A DNA stretch of 64,000 nucleotides. It comes from Streptomyces seoulensis (GTDB taxonomy: Bacteria > Actinomycetota > Actinomycetes > Streptomycetales > Streptomycetaceae). Below are positions 7,472-14,584 of the stretch, in pieces (within the stretch, counting starts at the first letter, position 1; each line of letters opens with the position of its first letter). Below the pieces are notes generated by a model, which worked only from the letters and a program-made list of their open reading frames with translations, was not told where the DNA came from and made no database searches. Where the stretch lies: positions 7,954,353 through 8,018,352 of the forward strand of contig CP054936.1 of the NCBI GenBank assembly GCA_013364255.1, in the 5' to 3' direction. The position numbers and the translations under genes were made by a program.

Positions 7472-7486
7472 TTGACAATTCGTCAA
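7472..7486. promoter_or_regulatory. TTGAC-N5-GTCAA dyad in an AT-rich leader
   Basis: TTGAC (7472-7476) and GTCAA (7482-7486) form a symmetrical site in the AT-richest part of the gap 7390-7630, ahead of the membrane regulator gene at 7631. TTGACA is also a -35 sequence, although no clear -10 follows at 17 bases. It may be an operator that overlaps a promoter. Nothing else is evident in this gap. Confidence 0.4.
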
Positions 7487-7630
7487 CAGCTCGCTTTTCC
7501 CCGGGATATGCGGAAAACCGTGTGATCCCTTGTTGCCTCCCGTTCGCCTGTGGAAAGGTGTGGCCGGAAAGTTCGAAGTCCCTTCTCTTGGTACGGACTT
7601 GATCCGCGGTGAGTACGGAGGAATGCAGCC

Positions 7631-9622
7631 GTGAAATACCCGGACCCGTCCCCGTCGCCCGAGCCGCACGGCCCTTTCGGCAGCACGGACCAGGAACTGA
7701 GCGCGGAACTGCGGAAGTGGACCGGCGCCACCCCCGCGACGCATCCGGTCGCCGAACTCCTCGACCGGCACTGGGAAGCGGCCTTCGCCTACGCACGGCT
7801 GTGCACCGACGGCCCGAACACCGCGGGCATACTCACCACCCAGGCCTTCACCCGCCTGTTCGGACAGTCGCTGCGCCGCTCCGGGCCCACCGCCGCGTGG
7901 CGTCCCCGACTGCTGGTAACAGTGCGCCGGATCGCGGGGGAGTGGAGCACCGACCACCGGCGGGAGACCCTGCACCCGGAACTGAGCGCCGCGGCCGGCG
8001 CGGGTGAGCCGGTCGCCGCGCTGCTGCTGCCGCCGGTCGAGCGGCGGCTGCTGTCCCGCGCGTTCCAGCGGCTGCCCCAGACCGCCGCCGCCCTGCTCTG
8101 GCATGCCGAGGCCGAGGGCGAACCGGCGGCCGCACCCGCCCGGCTGCTCGGGCTCGACGAGGCGGGCGCGCGCGTGGAACTCGGGCGGGCCCGCGAACGG
8201 CTGCGCGAGGAGTGCCTCCAGGTCCACCGCGAACTCGCACCCGACCAGGAGTGCTTGCGGTACTTCAGGCTGCTCGACGTGACCTGCCGGCGCGGTGGTG
8301 TCGACGTCGACCCCGATCTGCGGCAGCACCTGGCCGGCTGCACGCACTGCCGGCACACCGCCGGCCAACTGGCCCCGTTCGACGCCGGTCTCGGGACCGC
8401 GCTCGCCGAGGGGGTGCTCGGCTGGCGCGCCCGGGAGTACCGGGTGCTGCGCCTCGCCGCCGCGGCTCCCGCGGCCGAGGCGGCCGCCGGTGACGACGGC
8501 CCACCGTCCACCGCACCTGCCGGGGGCGGCCCGTCAGCAACGAGTACGGTGCCCGACGCGCCGACCGCGCCCGCAGCCTCGCCGCCGGGTCCGGCTCCCG
8601 CCCCCCAAGTACCGCCACGCCCCGCCGAGTCACCCTCCGCACCGCCGAGCGCACCGCCCTGGAACCCCACCGGCCACCTGCCCCACACGGCGACCGACGC
8701 CCCGGCGGCGCCTTCCACCGACGATTCGCGGGCGTCCGGCGAACCGGTCGTAGGCCCCGGACGCGAAGAGTCGCGCACCGGCGCTCCGAACGGCGCCCGG
8801 CCGGCCGAAGGCCGAGGAGTCACAGCTGAGCCGGGCGTGGCCGCCGAAGACCGCGCCGCTGACACGTCAGCGACTTCTGCCGGCGTTCGGGACGCGGGCG
8901 CGGTCAGTGGGGTGGCGGGGGGCGGGCGGCGGTCCGCTCGGCGGTCGGCTCGGCGGGCCGCGCGGAACCGGAACCTGGCCGTCGCCGTGGCGACGGTGAG
9001 CGGCCTGGTCGTCCTCCCGCTCGCGGTCTGGGCGGCCGTCGGCCCGGGCGACGGCGCCGCGCCCGCCGCCGGAGGTCGCCCCAGCGGCGGCGCGGCCACG
9101 CCCTCCGGCGCGTCGGCCCCCGCTCCCGCGCCCACCCAGGCCGGCGCGGGCGACGCGGGAAGGACGACCCTGCGCGGGCGACTGCACAACGCGGCCTCCG
9201 GGCTGTGCGTCGGCATCGTCGGCGAGAAGGCCGTGCCCGGCGCGGAGACCGAGCTGGCGACCTGCTCGGCGCGCCCCGGCCAGCAGTGGGCGTACGAGAC
9301 CGACGGACTGCTACGCAGCGGCGCCGCGCCCGGACTGTGCTTGGACTCGCACCTCGCCTACTCCGTGCGGCTCGCCCCGTGCGTCGCCGCCGCCGCGCCG
9401 GGCGGCCGGGACATCCGCTACGACTTCACCCTTCAGGGCACTCTCGTCCCCCGTTTCGACCAGGACCTGGCGCTGACCCCGGCCGCCACCGACGGCGCGG
9501 GCGCGCTCGTCCTCAAGACGCGGTCCAGGACCGACACCCAGCGCTGGACGATCGACGCGGTCTCGGCCGACCTGCGGATGCGGGCGGCGAACTGGGCGGC
9601 GCACGGCTCCCCGCCGCCGTGA
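7631..9622 (+). CDS. Membrane protein with degenerate ECF-sigma-like region, zinc-finger motif and extracellular ricin-like domain
   Basis: A 663-residue protein of unusual build. Residues about 35-200 read like an ECF sigma factor that has lost its recognisable core (LTTQAFTRLFGQSLRR, then RAFQRLPQTAAALLWHAEAEG and a C-terminal helix). At 233-240, HLAGCTHC fits the HxxxCxxC zinc motif of anti-sigma factors. Residues 280-445 are Pro/Ala-rich and probably disordered. A single membrane helix lies near 449-470, and the outside part ends in a ricin B-like trefoil (about 515-645, with LCLDS and QQWAY/RWTID blocks). GTG start at 7631 with GGAGG upstream. I infer sensing of an extracellular glycan with a signal to the cytoplasm. 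Confidence 0.7.
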   Translation: MKYPDPSPSPEPHGPFGSTDQELSAELRKWTGATPATHPVAELLDRHWEAAFAYARLCTDGPNTAGILTTQAFTRLFGQSLRRSGPTAAWRPRLLVTVRRIAGEWSTDHRRETLHPELSAAAGAGEPVAALLLPPVERRLLSRAFQRLPQTAAALLWHAEAEGEPAAAPARLLGLDEAGARVELGRARERLREECLQVHRELAPDQECLRYFRLLDVTCRRGGVDVDPDLRQHLAGCTHCRHTAGQLAPFDAGLGTALAEGVLGWRAREYRVLRLAAAAPAAEAAAGDDGPPSTAPAGGGPSATSTVPDAPTAPAASPPGPAPAPQVPPRPAESPSAPPSAPPWNPTGHLPHTATDAPAAPSTDDSRASGEPVVGPGREESRTGAPNGARPAEGRGVTAEPGVAAEDRAADTSATSAGVRDAGAVSGVAGGGRRSARRSARRAARNRNLAVAVATVSGLVVLPLAVWAAVGPGDGAAPAAGGRPSGGAATPSGASAPAPAPTQAGAGDAGRTTLRGRLHNAASGLCVGIVGEKAVPGAETELATCSARPGQQWAYETDGLLRSGAAPGLCLDSHLAYSVRLAPCVAAAAPGGRDIRYDFTLQGTLVPRFDQDLALTPAATDGAGALVLKTRSRTDTQRWTIDAVSADLRMRAANWAAHGSPPP

Positions 9623-9641
9623 CCCGACGACGCGGCCGGTC

Positions 9642-10193
9642 TCAGGGACGCGGCGGCGGCCCGTGCGGGGGAGGCGGCGGCTCCCGGGGAGGAGGCGGCG
9701 GCAGCGTCGCGAGGTCCGGGGCCGCCTCCGGCCACACCAGCAGCACCGGACAGGGCGCGTGGTCGACGGCGAACCGCACGGCGGGCCCCAGGCTGTGCGG
9801 ACCGAGCCGGTCGCGGTCGCCGTCCCGGGCCAGCACCAGCAGATCGGCGTCGTCGGCCGCCTCCACCACCTCGCGCTCGACCCGCCCCGCCCGCTCCACC
9901 AGCGCGCACGGCCGCCCCAGCCGGGCCGCCGCCGCCTCCAGCAGCGCGGCCGCCGAGGCGTCGCCGAGAGCGGTGAGCCGGTCGCCCGGGTCCCGCCCCC
10001 AGCCGTCGCCGGGGCTCCGCCCGCCGCGGTGCGCCCGCCCCAGCAGCCCGGCGAACGCCCCGTGCGCCACCCCGGACACCTCCGCCCCGCTGACATGCAG
10101 CAGCACCACCTCGGCGTCCTCGGGCGCGTGGGCGCGCACGGCGTCCACACAGGCGGGCCAGGTGCCCTCGACGAGCCAGGCGATCACGCGCAT
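9642..10193 (-). CDS. Universal stress protein (UspA) family
   Basis: A 183-residue protein with one Usp domain: the opening strand MRVIAWLVEG, AEVVLLHVSG near residue 27, ADLLVLARDG near 115 and the closing HAPCPVLLVWPE near 145. The nucleotide-binding G-x2-G-x9-GS pattern is not clean (DRDRLGPHSLGPAVR), so ATP binding is uncertain. The last 25 residues are a Pro-rich tail. It lies just downstream of the ArsB-like transporter gene on the same strand (48-base gap) and is probably co-transcribed with it. Confidence 0.75.
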   Translation of the reverse strand: MRVIAWLVEGTWPACVDAVRAHAPEDAEVVLLHVSGAEVSGVAHGAFAGLLGRAHRGGRSPGDGWGRDPGDRLTALGDASAAALLEAAAARLGRPCALVERAGRVEREVVEAADDADLLVLARDGDRDRLGPHSLGPAVRFAVDHAPCPVLLVWPEAAPDLATLPPPPPREPPPPPHGPPPRP

Positions 10194-10241
10194 ACGGCGG
10201 CCTCCCTCAGCCTTCGGTCTTCCCCGGCCGCGCCCCGCGAC

Positions 10242-11492
10242 TCACACGACGTGCAGCGCCCCCCACAGTGCCACCACCGCGGGCACCAGCGCCGCAGGCA
10301 CCGCGAGCAGCCCCAGCCGGGTGAACTCCTTGAGATCCACCCCGTGTTCGTGCTGGTGCACGATCCGCCGCCACAGCAGCGTCGCCAGCGAGCCGGCGTA
10401 GGTGAGGTTGGGGCCGATGTTGACGCCGAGCAGCACGGCCAGGACGGCGCCCGGGCCGGCCGGAGCGGTCAGCGGCAGCAGCACCAGCACCGCCGGCAGA
10501 TTGTTGATCAGGTTGGCCAGCACGGCGGCCACCGCGGCCGTGCCGAGCAGTGCGAGCAGTCCGGTGCCGCCGGGCAGGACGTGCCCGAGCGCGTCGGCGA
10601 GCCCGTTGTCGACCACCGCGCGGACCACGACGCCGAGCGCCAGCACGAACGCGAGGAAGGCGGGCGCCGCGGCCCGCACCACGCTCAGCGCGCTCGCCTC
10701 GCGCCGCGCCAGCGCCCGCCCGGCCAGCACCAGCGCCCCGGCCAGCGCCGCCCACGCCGGTTCGACGCCGAACGCGGAGGTCACGACGAAACCGGCCAGC
10801 GTGCAGCCCACGGTCACCAGTGCGAACAGCGGCAGCGCGGGCGGCTCGCCCACGCCGGGCGAGGGCGCGGAGGCGGCCAGGTCGCGGGCGAAGAAGCGGC
10901 GGAAGACCAGGTACTCCGCGCCGATCGCCGCCAGCCACGGCAGCGCCATCAGCGCGGCGAACCGGGTGAAGCTCACCCCGCTCGCCGCGAACGCCAGCAG
11001 GTTGGTCAGATTGGAGACCGGCAGCAGCAGCGACGCCGTGTTGGACAGGTGCGTACAGGCGTAGACGTGCGGTTTGGGGCGTACGCCGGTGCGGGCGGCG
11101 GTGGCGAACACCACCGGGGTCAGCAGGACGATGGTCGCGTCCAGGCTGAGCACGGCCGTGATCGCCGACGCCAGCGCGAACACCGCCGTCAGCAGCCGCA
11201 CCGGACGGCCCCGCGCCCACCGGGCCATCCACGCCCCGCACGCCGTGAACAGCCCCTCCACATCGCAGAAGTGGGCGAGGACCAGCACCGCGGCGAGGAA
11301 CCCGACCACCGGTCCGAGCCGGGCCACCTCGGCGCGGGCGTGGTCCAGGCCGATCGCGCCCGTGGCGACGGCGACCGCGGCGGCGGGCACCGCCATGACC
11401 GCCTCGGGCAGACCGAAGGGGCGTACCACCGCCCAGGCCAGCACGGCGACGAGCAGGACGACGGACAGGGTCTCCGCCAGCGGGGTGTTCAG
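10242..11492 (-). CDS. ArsB/SLC13-like membrane transporter, probable CTG start
   Basis: A polytopic inner-membrane transporter of the ion-transporter (ArsB/NhaD/SLC13) superfamily with about eleven hydrophobic helices. The family's two repeated re-entrant regions are recognisable (SLDATIVLLTPVVF with SNTASLLLPVSNLTN, and NLINNLPAVLVLLP with NIGPNLTY). Arsenite or another anion is a possible substrate. The first ATG/GTG-type codon, GTG at 11444, would cut the first helix in half. Sixteen codons upstream a CTG at 11492-11490 (LNTPLAETLSVV...) has GGAGG at 11505-11501 with eight bases of spacing and restores the full helix, giving 416 residues; I prefer that start. Confidence 0.8.
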   Translation of the reverse strand: MNTPLAETLSVVLLVAVLAWAVVRPFGLPEAVMAVPAAAVAVATGAIGLDHARAEVARLGPVVGFLAAVLVLAHFCDVEGLFTACGAWMARWARGRPVRLLTAVFALASAITAVLSLDATIVLLTPVVFATAARTGVRPKPHVYACTHLSNTASLLLPVSNLTNLLAFAASGVSFTRFAALMALPWLAAIGAEYLVFRRFFARDLAASAPSPGVGEPPALPLFALVTVGCTLAGFVVTSAFGVEPAWAALAGALVLAGRALARREASALSVVRAAAPAFLAFVLALGVVVRAVVDNGLADALGHVLPGGTGLLALLGTAAVAAVLANLINNLPAVLVLLPLTAPAGPGAVLAVLLGVNIGPNLTYAGSLATLLWRRIVHQHEHGVDLKEFTRLGLLAVPAALVPAVVALWGALHVV

Positions 11493-11518
11493 GGCTCGGT
11501 CCTCCGGACGCGATCAAC

Positions 11519-11575
11519 GGTGCCCGCACATCAAAGCAAACACGTGCCGCCCGTTCGCGCGGACGTGCGGGCACC
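11519..11575 (-). terminator. Inverted repeat between lipoprotein and transporter genes
   Basis: GGTGCCCGCAC and GTGCGGGCACC form a perfect 11-bp stem with a 35-base AT-richer loop. It lies between the stop of the DUF4232 lipoprotein gene and the start of the transporter gene, both on the minus strand. It may be a terminator or an operator for the transporter. Confidence 0.5.
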
Positions 11576-11583
11576 GGGGCGCG

Positions 11584-12309
11584 TCACGGCGCGGTGCCGG
11601 GGCTGAGCACGGTCAGGAACACCGAGGAGGAGTTGCCGCCCACCGGCACCTGACCGGCCGTCCACTTGACCGTGAGGTGGTCGCGCTCGTCCGGCGGCGT
11701 GACGATCAGCGAGGCCGGCTTCGCGGTCCGCGCCCCGCTCACGCCCGGGTTGGAGAAGGTCAGGCCGGCCCAGGCGCTGGCGCCCGGCTTGAGCGTGATT
11801 GTCGCCGGGGAGCCGCTCGAGCGCTTCGGGTCGGGGCCGAGCTGCCGGCCGGAGGCGTCCAGGAACGCGGCGCCAGGGAAGCCGCGCACCGTGCAGGTGT
11901 GGCCGGAGACGTTGGTGAGGACGAGCGGGAAGTTCTCCTGACCCGCGCCGGGGTCCATCCGGCCGACCGCGGCGCGCAGCTCGGAGGTGTGGCAGCGGGT
12001 GCTCGCGGCGGCGGCGGTGTCCTTGTCCGCGCCGCTGCCGGACCCGGTGGCCCGGCCGGTGTCCGCCGGGGCGGCGGAGTCCGGGGGCGAGGCGGTACGG
12101 CCCGGGGTGCTGGAGCCGCCGCCCGCGGCGGTGCTCTCGGACGCCACGCCACTCGTCGTGTCGCCGGTCGCGGGCGCGGCGGTGCCCGGCACCTTCTGCG
12201 GTCCGCCCGCCGTGCCGTGGTCGCTGCCGCAGCCGGTCAGCAGGCCCACCGCGGCGATGGCGCCGGCGAGCAGGGCGGTACGGCGGCGGGACGGGAAGGT
12301 GTACGTCAT
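11584..12309 (-). CDS. DUF4232 lipoprotein
   Basis: A 241-residue exported lipoprotein. The N-terminus has basic residues, a hydrophobic run and the lipobox LLTGC, so it is lipidated at about Cys 27. A Thr/Ser/Gly/Ala-rich linker (about 30-100) leads to a beta-rich DUF4232 domain (from TRCHTSELRAAVG) with two cysteines and the typical NVSGHTCTVRGFPG and SAWAGLTFSN blocks. Function is unknown; the family is very common in Streptomyces. ATG at 12309 has AGGAG upstream. An upstream ATG at 12378 would add residues without a signal peptide and is not favoured. Confidence 0.85.
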   Translation of the reverse strand: MTYTFPSRRRTALLAGAIAAVGLLTGCGSDHGTAGGPQKVPGTAAPATGDTTSGVASESTAAGGGSSTPGRTASPPDSAAPADTGRATGSGSGADKDTAAAASTRCHTSELRAAVGRMDPGAGQENFPLVLTNVSGHTCTVRGFPGAAFLDASGRQLGPDPKRSSGSPATITLKPGASAWAGLTFSNPGVSGARTAKPASLIVTPPDERDHLTVKWTAGQVPVGGNSSSVFLTVLSPGTAP

Positions 12310-12485
12310 GATCCACGCTCCTGGAGGTTCCTCGCACGCCGCGTCGCGTGCGTCCGGCGCCTCGTGCGCCGACATGAGTGTCCGATGCGCGGTCCGGGTG
12401 GAAAGTTCGCGGTTCCCGCGCGTTTCTTCCCCGGACTTCTTCCCGCGCGGAGCCCCGGCGTGTCCACCCGTACCCGTGTTCACCC

Positions 12486-13922
12486 CTACCGGGTCTGAGT
12501 GACCCGCAGCGAGCGGAGTATGCCGTCGGTCGGATCGACGCCGCCCTCCCGGCGGACCTGCACGTACACCTGCGGCTGTCCGCCGGCCCCGGCCGGGGTC
12601 AGCGCGGCCTCGGTGAGCAGTCCGCCGCCGGGGCAGCCGCTCCAGGAGCGGATCCGGCCGTGCCAGCGCCCGTCGGCCCAGGCGCGGCCGCCGTCGTCGT
12701 GGCAGCCGGGGTGCGCGACGGCGGCCACCCGGGCGGTGACGTCGCCGTGCTCGCTCAGCCCGACGAACACCCCGTCCACGCCGGCCCCCAGGTCCTGCCA
12801 GTGCGTCAGGTCGTCGGCGACGGCGAGGCCCGGCTCGTGCCCGGCGGGCAGCCCCAGCGTCGCCGGGTCCCAGCCCGAGTCCCGCAGCTGCCGCCCCCAG
12901 CCGTCCGGCACCCGCACCGCGACCCGGCCGGTGGCGTCCACCACCCGGACGCCGGACGCCGCGCCGGAGGCGCCGGAGGTTTCCGGCGCGCCGGGCCACA
13001 GCGCCACGCCGAGCCACACGCCCGCGGCGGCCGCCACGGCCACGGCGGCGGCCAGGACGGCGGCCCGCCCCCGTCGCCCGCGCGGCCGGCCGGCGCCCGG
13101 GGCCCGCCACCCGCGCGGCCGGACGGCTGCGGCCGTCGCCGCGCAGTCCTCCAGCTCCCGGGCCAGCTCCTCGGCGCTGGGCCAGCGCCGCTCGCGGTCC
13201 GGCTCCAGGGCGCGCATCAGCGTGCGCGCCACGTCCGGCGCCAGGTCCGGCCGCAGCCGCTCCGGCGGCACCACCTTGCCCGGCGCGGCCGGGACCGTGC
13301 CGGTGACCAGCTCGTAGCCGACCGCGCCCAGGCTGTACACGTCCGCCCGCGCGTCGATCCCCGCCCCGGGCTCGGCCTGCTCCGGCGGCCGGTAGCCCTC
13401 CGACCCCGCGGCCAGGGTCAGCCCGGAGGCCTGCGCCAGGCTCTTGGCCAGCCCCAGGTCGGCGAGCAGCACCCGCCGCGTGCCGTCGGGCGCGGTGCGC
13501 AGCAGGACGTTGCTCGGCTTGACGTCCCGGTGCACGATGCCCGCCTCGTGCAGGGCGTGCGCGGAGCGGGCCGCCAGCGCGGTCAGCCGCAGTGCCTCCG
13601 GCACCGGCAGGGCGCCTTCGGCGAGCAGGTCGGCGAGGGTGCCCGCGTCGGCGTACTCCATGACGAAGTACGGCCTGCCGTCGGGCAGTTCCCCGATGTC
13701 GTGGACCTGTACCACGCGCGGCGAGCCCGCCTTGCGCAGCAGCCGTGCCTCGGCCAGGAACCGTTCGCGCACATCGAGGCGGTGCGCCCAGTTCTCGGCG
13801 AGGACCTTCACCGCCACCGGCGCTTCGAGGTCGTCGTCGTGGGCGAGCCACACCGTGCCGAAGGCGCCGGCGCCGAGGCGCCGTTCGAGCCGGTAGCGGC
13901 CGATCCGCTCGACGGAGTGCAT
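12486..13922 (-). CDS. Transmembrane Ser/Thr protein kinase, partner of the divergent ECF sigma factor
   Basis: A 478-residue Hanks-type kinase. The glycine loop is LGAGAFGTV (17-25), the ATP-binding lysine is K39, the catalytic loop is HRDVKPSN (131-138) and the metal-binding segment is DLG at about 155. A Gly/Ala-rich membrane helix lies near 286-308, followed by an extracellular domain of about 165 residues with VPDGW and HPGCHDD and several cysteines. It starts 46 bases from the divergent ECF sigma gene. In actinobacteria some ECF groups are switched by a neighbouring Ser/Thr kinase instead of an anti-sigma factor; I infer that here. Confidence 0.88.
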   Translation of the reverse strand: MHSVERIGRYRLERRLGAGAFGTVWLAHDDDLEAPVAVKVLAENWAHRLDVRERFLAEARLLRKAGSPRVVQVHDIGELPDGRPYFVMEYADAGTLADLLAEGALPVPEALRLTALAARSAHALHEAGIVHRDVKPSNVLLRTAPDGTRRVLLADLGLAKSLAQASGLTLAAGSEGYRPPEQAEPGAGIDARADVYSLGAVGYELVTGTVPAAPGKVVPPERLRPDLAPDVARTLMRALEPDRERRWPSAEELARELEDCAATAAAVRPRGWRAPGAGRPRGRRGRAAVLAAAVAVAAAAGVWLGVALWPGAPETSGASGAASGVRVVDATGRVAVRVPDGWGRQLRDSGWDPATLGLPAGHEPGLAVADDLTHWQDLGAGVDGVFVGLSEHGDVTARVAAVAHPGCHDDGGRAWADGRWHGRIRSWSGCPGGGLLTEAALTPAGAGGQPQVYVQVRREGGVDPTDGILRSLRVTQTR

Positions 13923-13967
13923 ACGACTATCATGCCTGCCCTGAGATCGACTCCAAGGAGGCCCCAC

Positions 13968-14519
13968 GTGCCGGACGCGGCGCCGACCGAAGAACTCGCC
14001 CGGCGCGCCGCCGCCGGTGACGGCGCGGCACTGGAGGAGCTTCTCGCCGAGCTGCGGCCCGAGCTGCTGCGGCGCTGCGGGCGTTTCCTGCCCTGCCGCG
14101 AGGACGCGGAGGAGGCGGCGCAGGACGTGCTGTGGCAGGTCACCCGGAAGATCACCACGTTCGAGGGACGCAGCAGGTTCAGCACCTGGCTCTACACGGT
14201 CGTCGCCAACTGCTGCCGGCAGAAGTACCGCGAGCTGAAGCGGCGGGCCGCCGAGCACCCGGCCGCCATCGAGCCGGAGCGGCACGTCGACCCGCGCACC
14301 ACCAGCGTCATCGCCGGTTCCCGGATCGATCTGCTGGAGGCGCTGGAGCGGCTGGAGCGGGAGCATCCGCACCTGGTGGCGCCGCTGGTGTACCGGGACA
14401 TCTGCCAGCTGGAGTACGCCGAGGCCGCCGAGCGGGCCGGCATTCCCCTCGGCACCCTCAAGTCCCGGCTGCACGAGGCCCGCCGCCAGGTACGGCCCTG
14501 GCTGGCGGGCGGGGCCTGA
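13968..14519 (+). CDS. ECF RNA polymerase sigma factor
   Basis: A 183-residue ECF sigma factor. Region 2 (about 30-85) shows CREDAEEAAQDVLWQVTRKI and FSTWLYTVVANCCRQKYREL; region 4 (about 115-180) shows the helix-turn-helix EYAEAAERAGIPLGTLKSRLHEARRQV. There is no fused regulatory domain and no adjacent anti-sigma gene. Start GTG 13968 has AAGGAGG six bases upstream. It is divergent from a Ser/Thr kinase gene, so control by phosphorylation in region 2 is a reasonable guess. Confidence 0.88.
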   Translation: MPDAAPTEELARRAAAGDGAALEELLAELRPELLRRCGRFLPCREDAEEAAQDVLWQVTRKITTFEGRSRFSTWLYTVVANCCRQKYRELKRRAAEHPAAIEPERHVDPRTTSVIAGSRIDLLEALERLEREHPHLVAPLVYRDICQLEYAEAAERAGIPLGTLKSRLHEARRQVRPWLAGGA

Positions 14520-14520
14520 C

Positions 14521-14570
14521 CGGCCGGCACCGCACGGCGGCCGACCGGCCGGCACCGCACGGCGGCCGAC
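14521..14570. repeat. Perfect 25-bp tandem duplication between convergent genes
   Basis: Two identical 25-bp copies (14521-14545 and 14546-14570), each starting CGGCCGGCAC and able to form GC-rich stems with the other. They fill nearly all the gap between the ECF sigma and phosphatase genes and may serve as a two-way terminator. Confidence 0.85.
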
Positions 14571-14584
14571 CGGGCGAACCGCTT

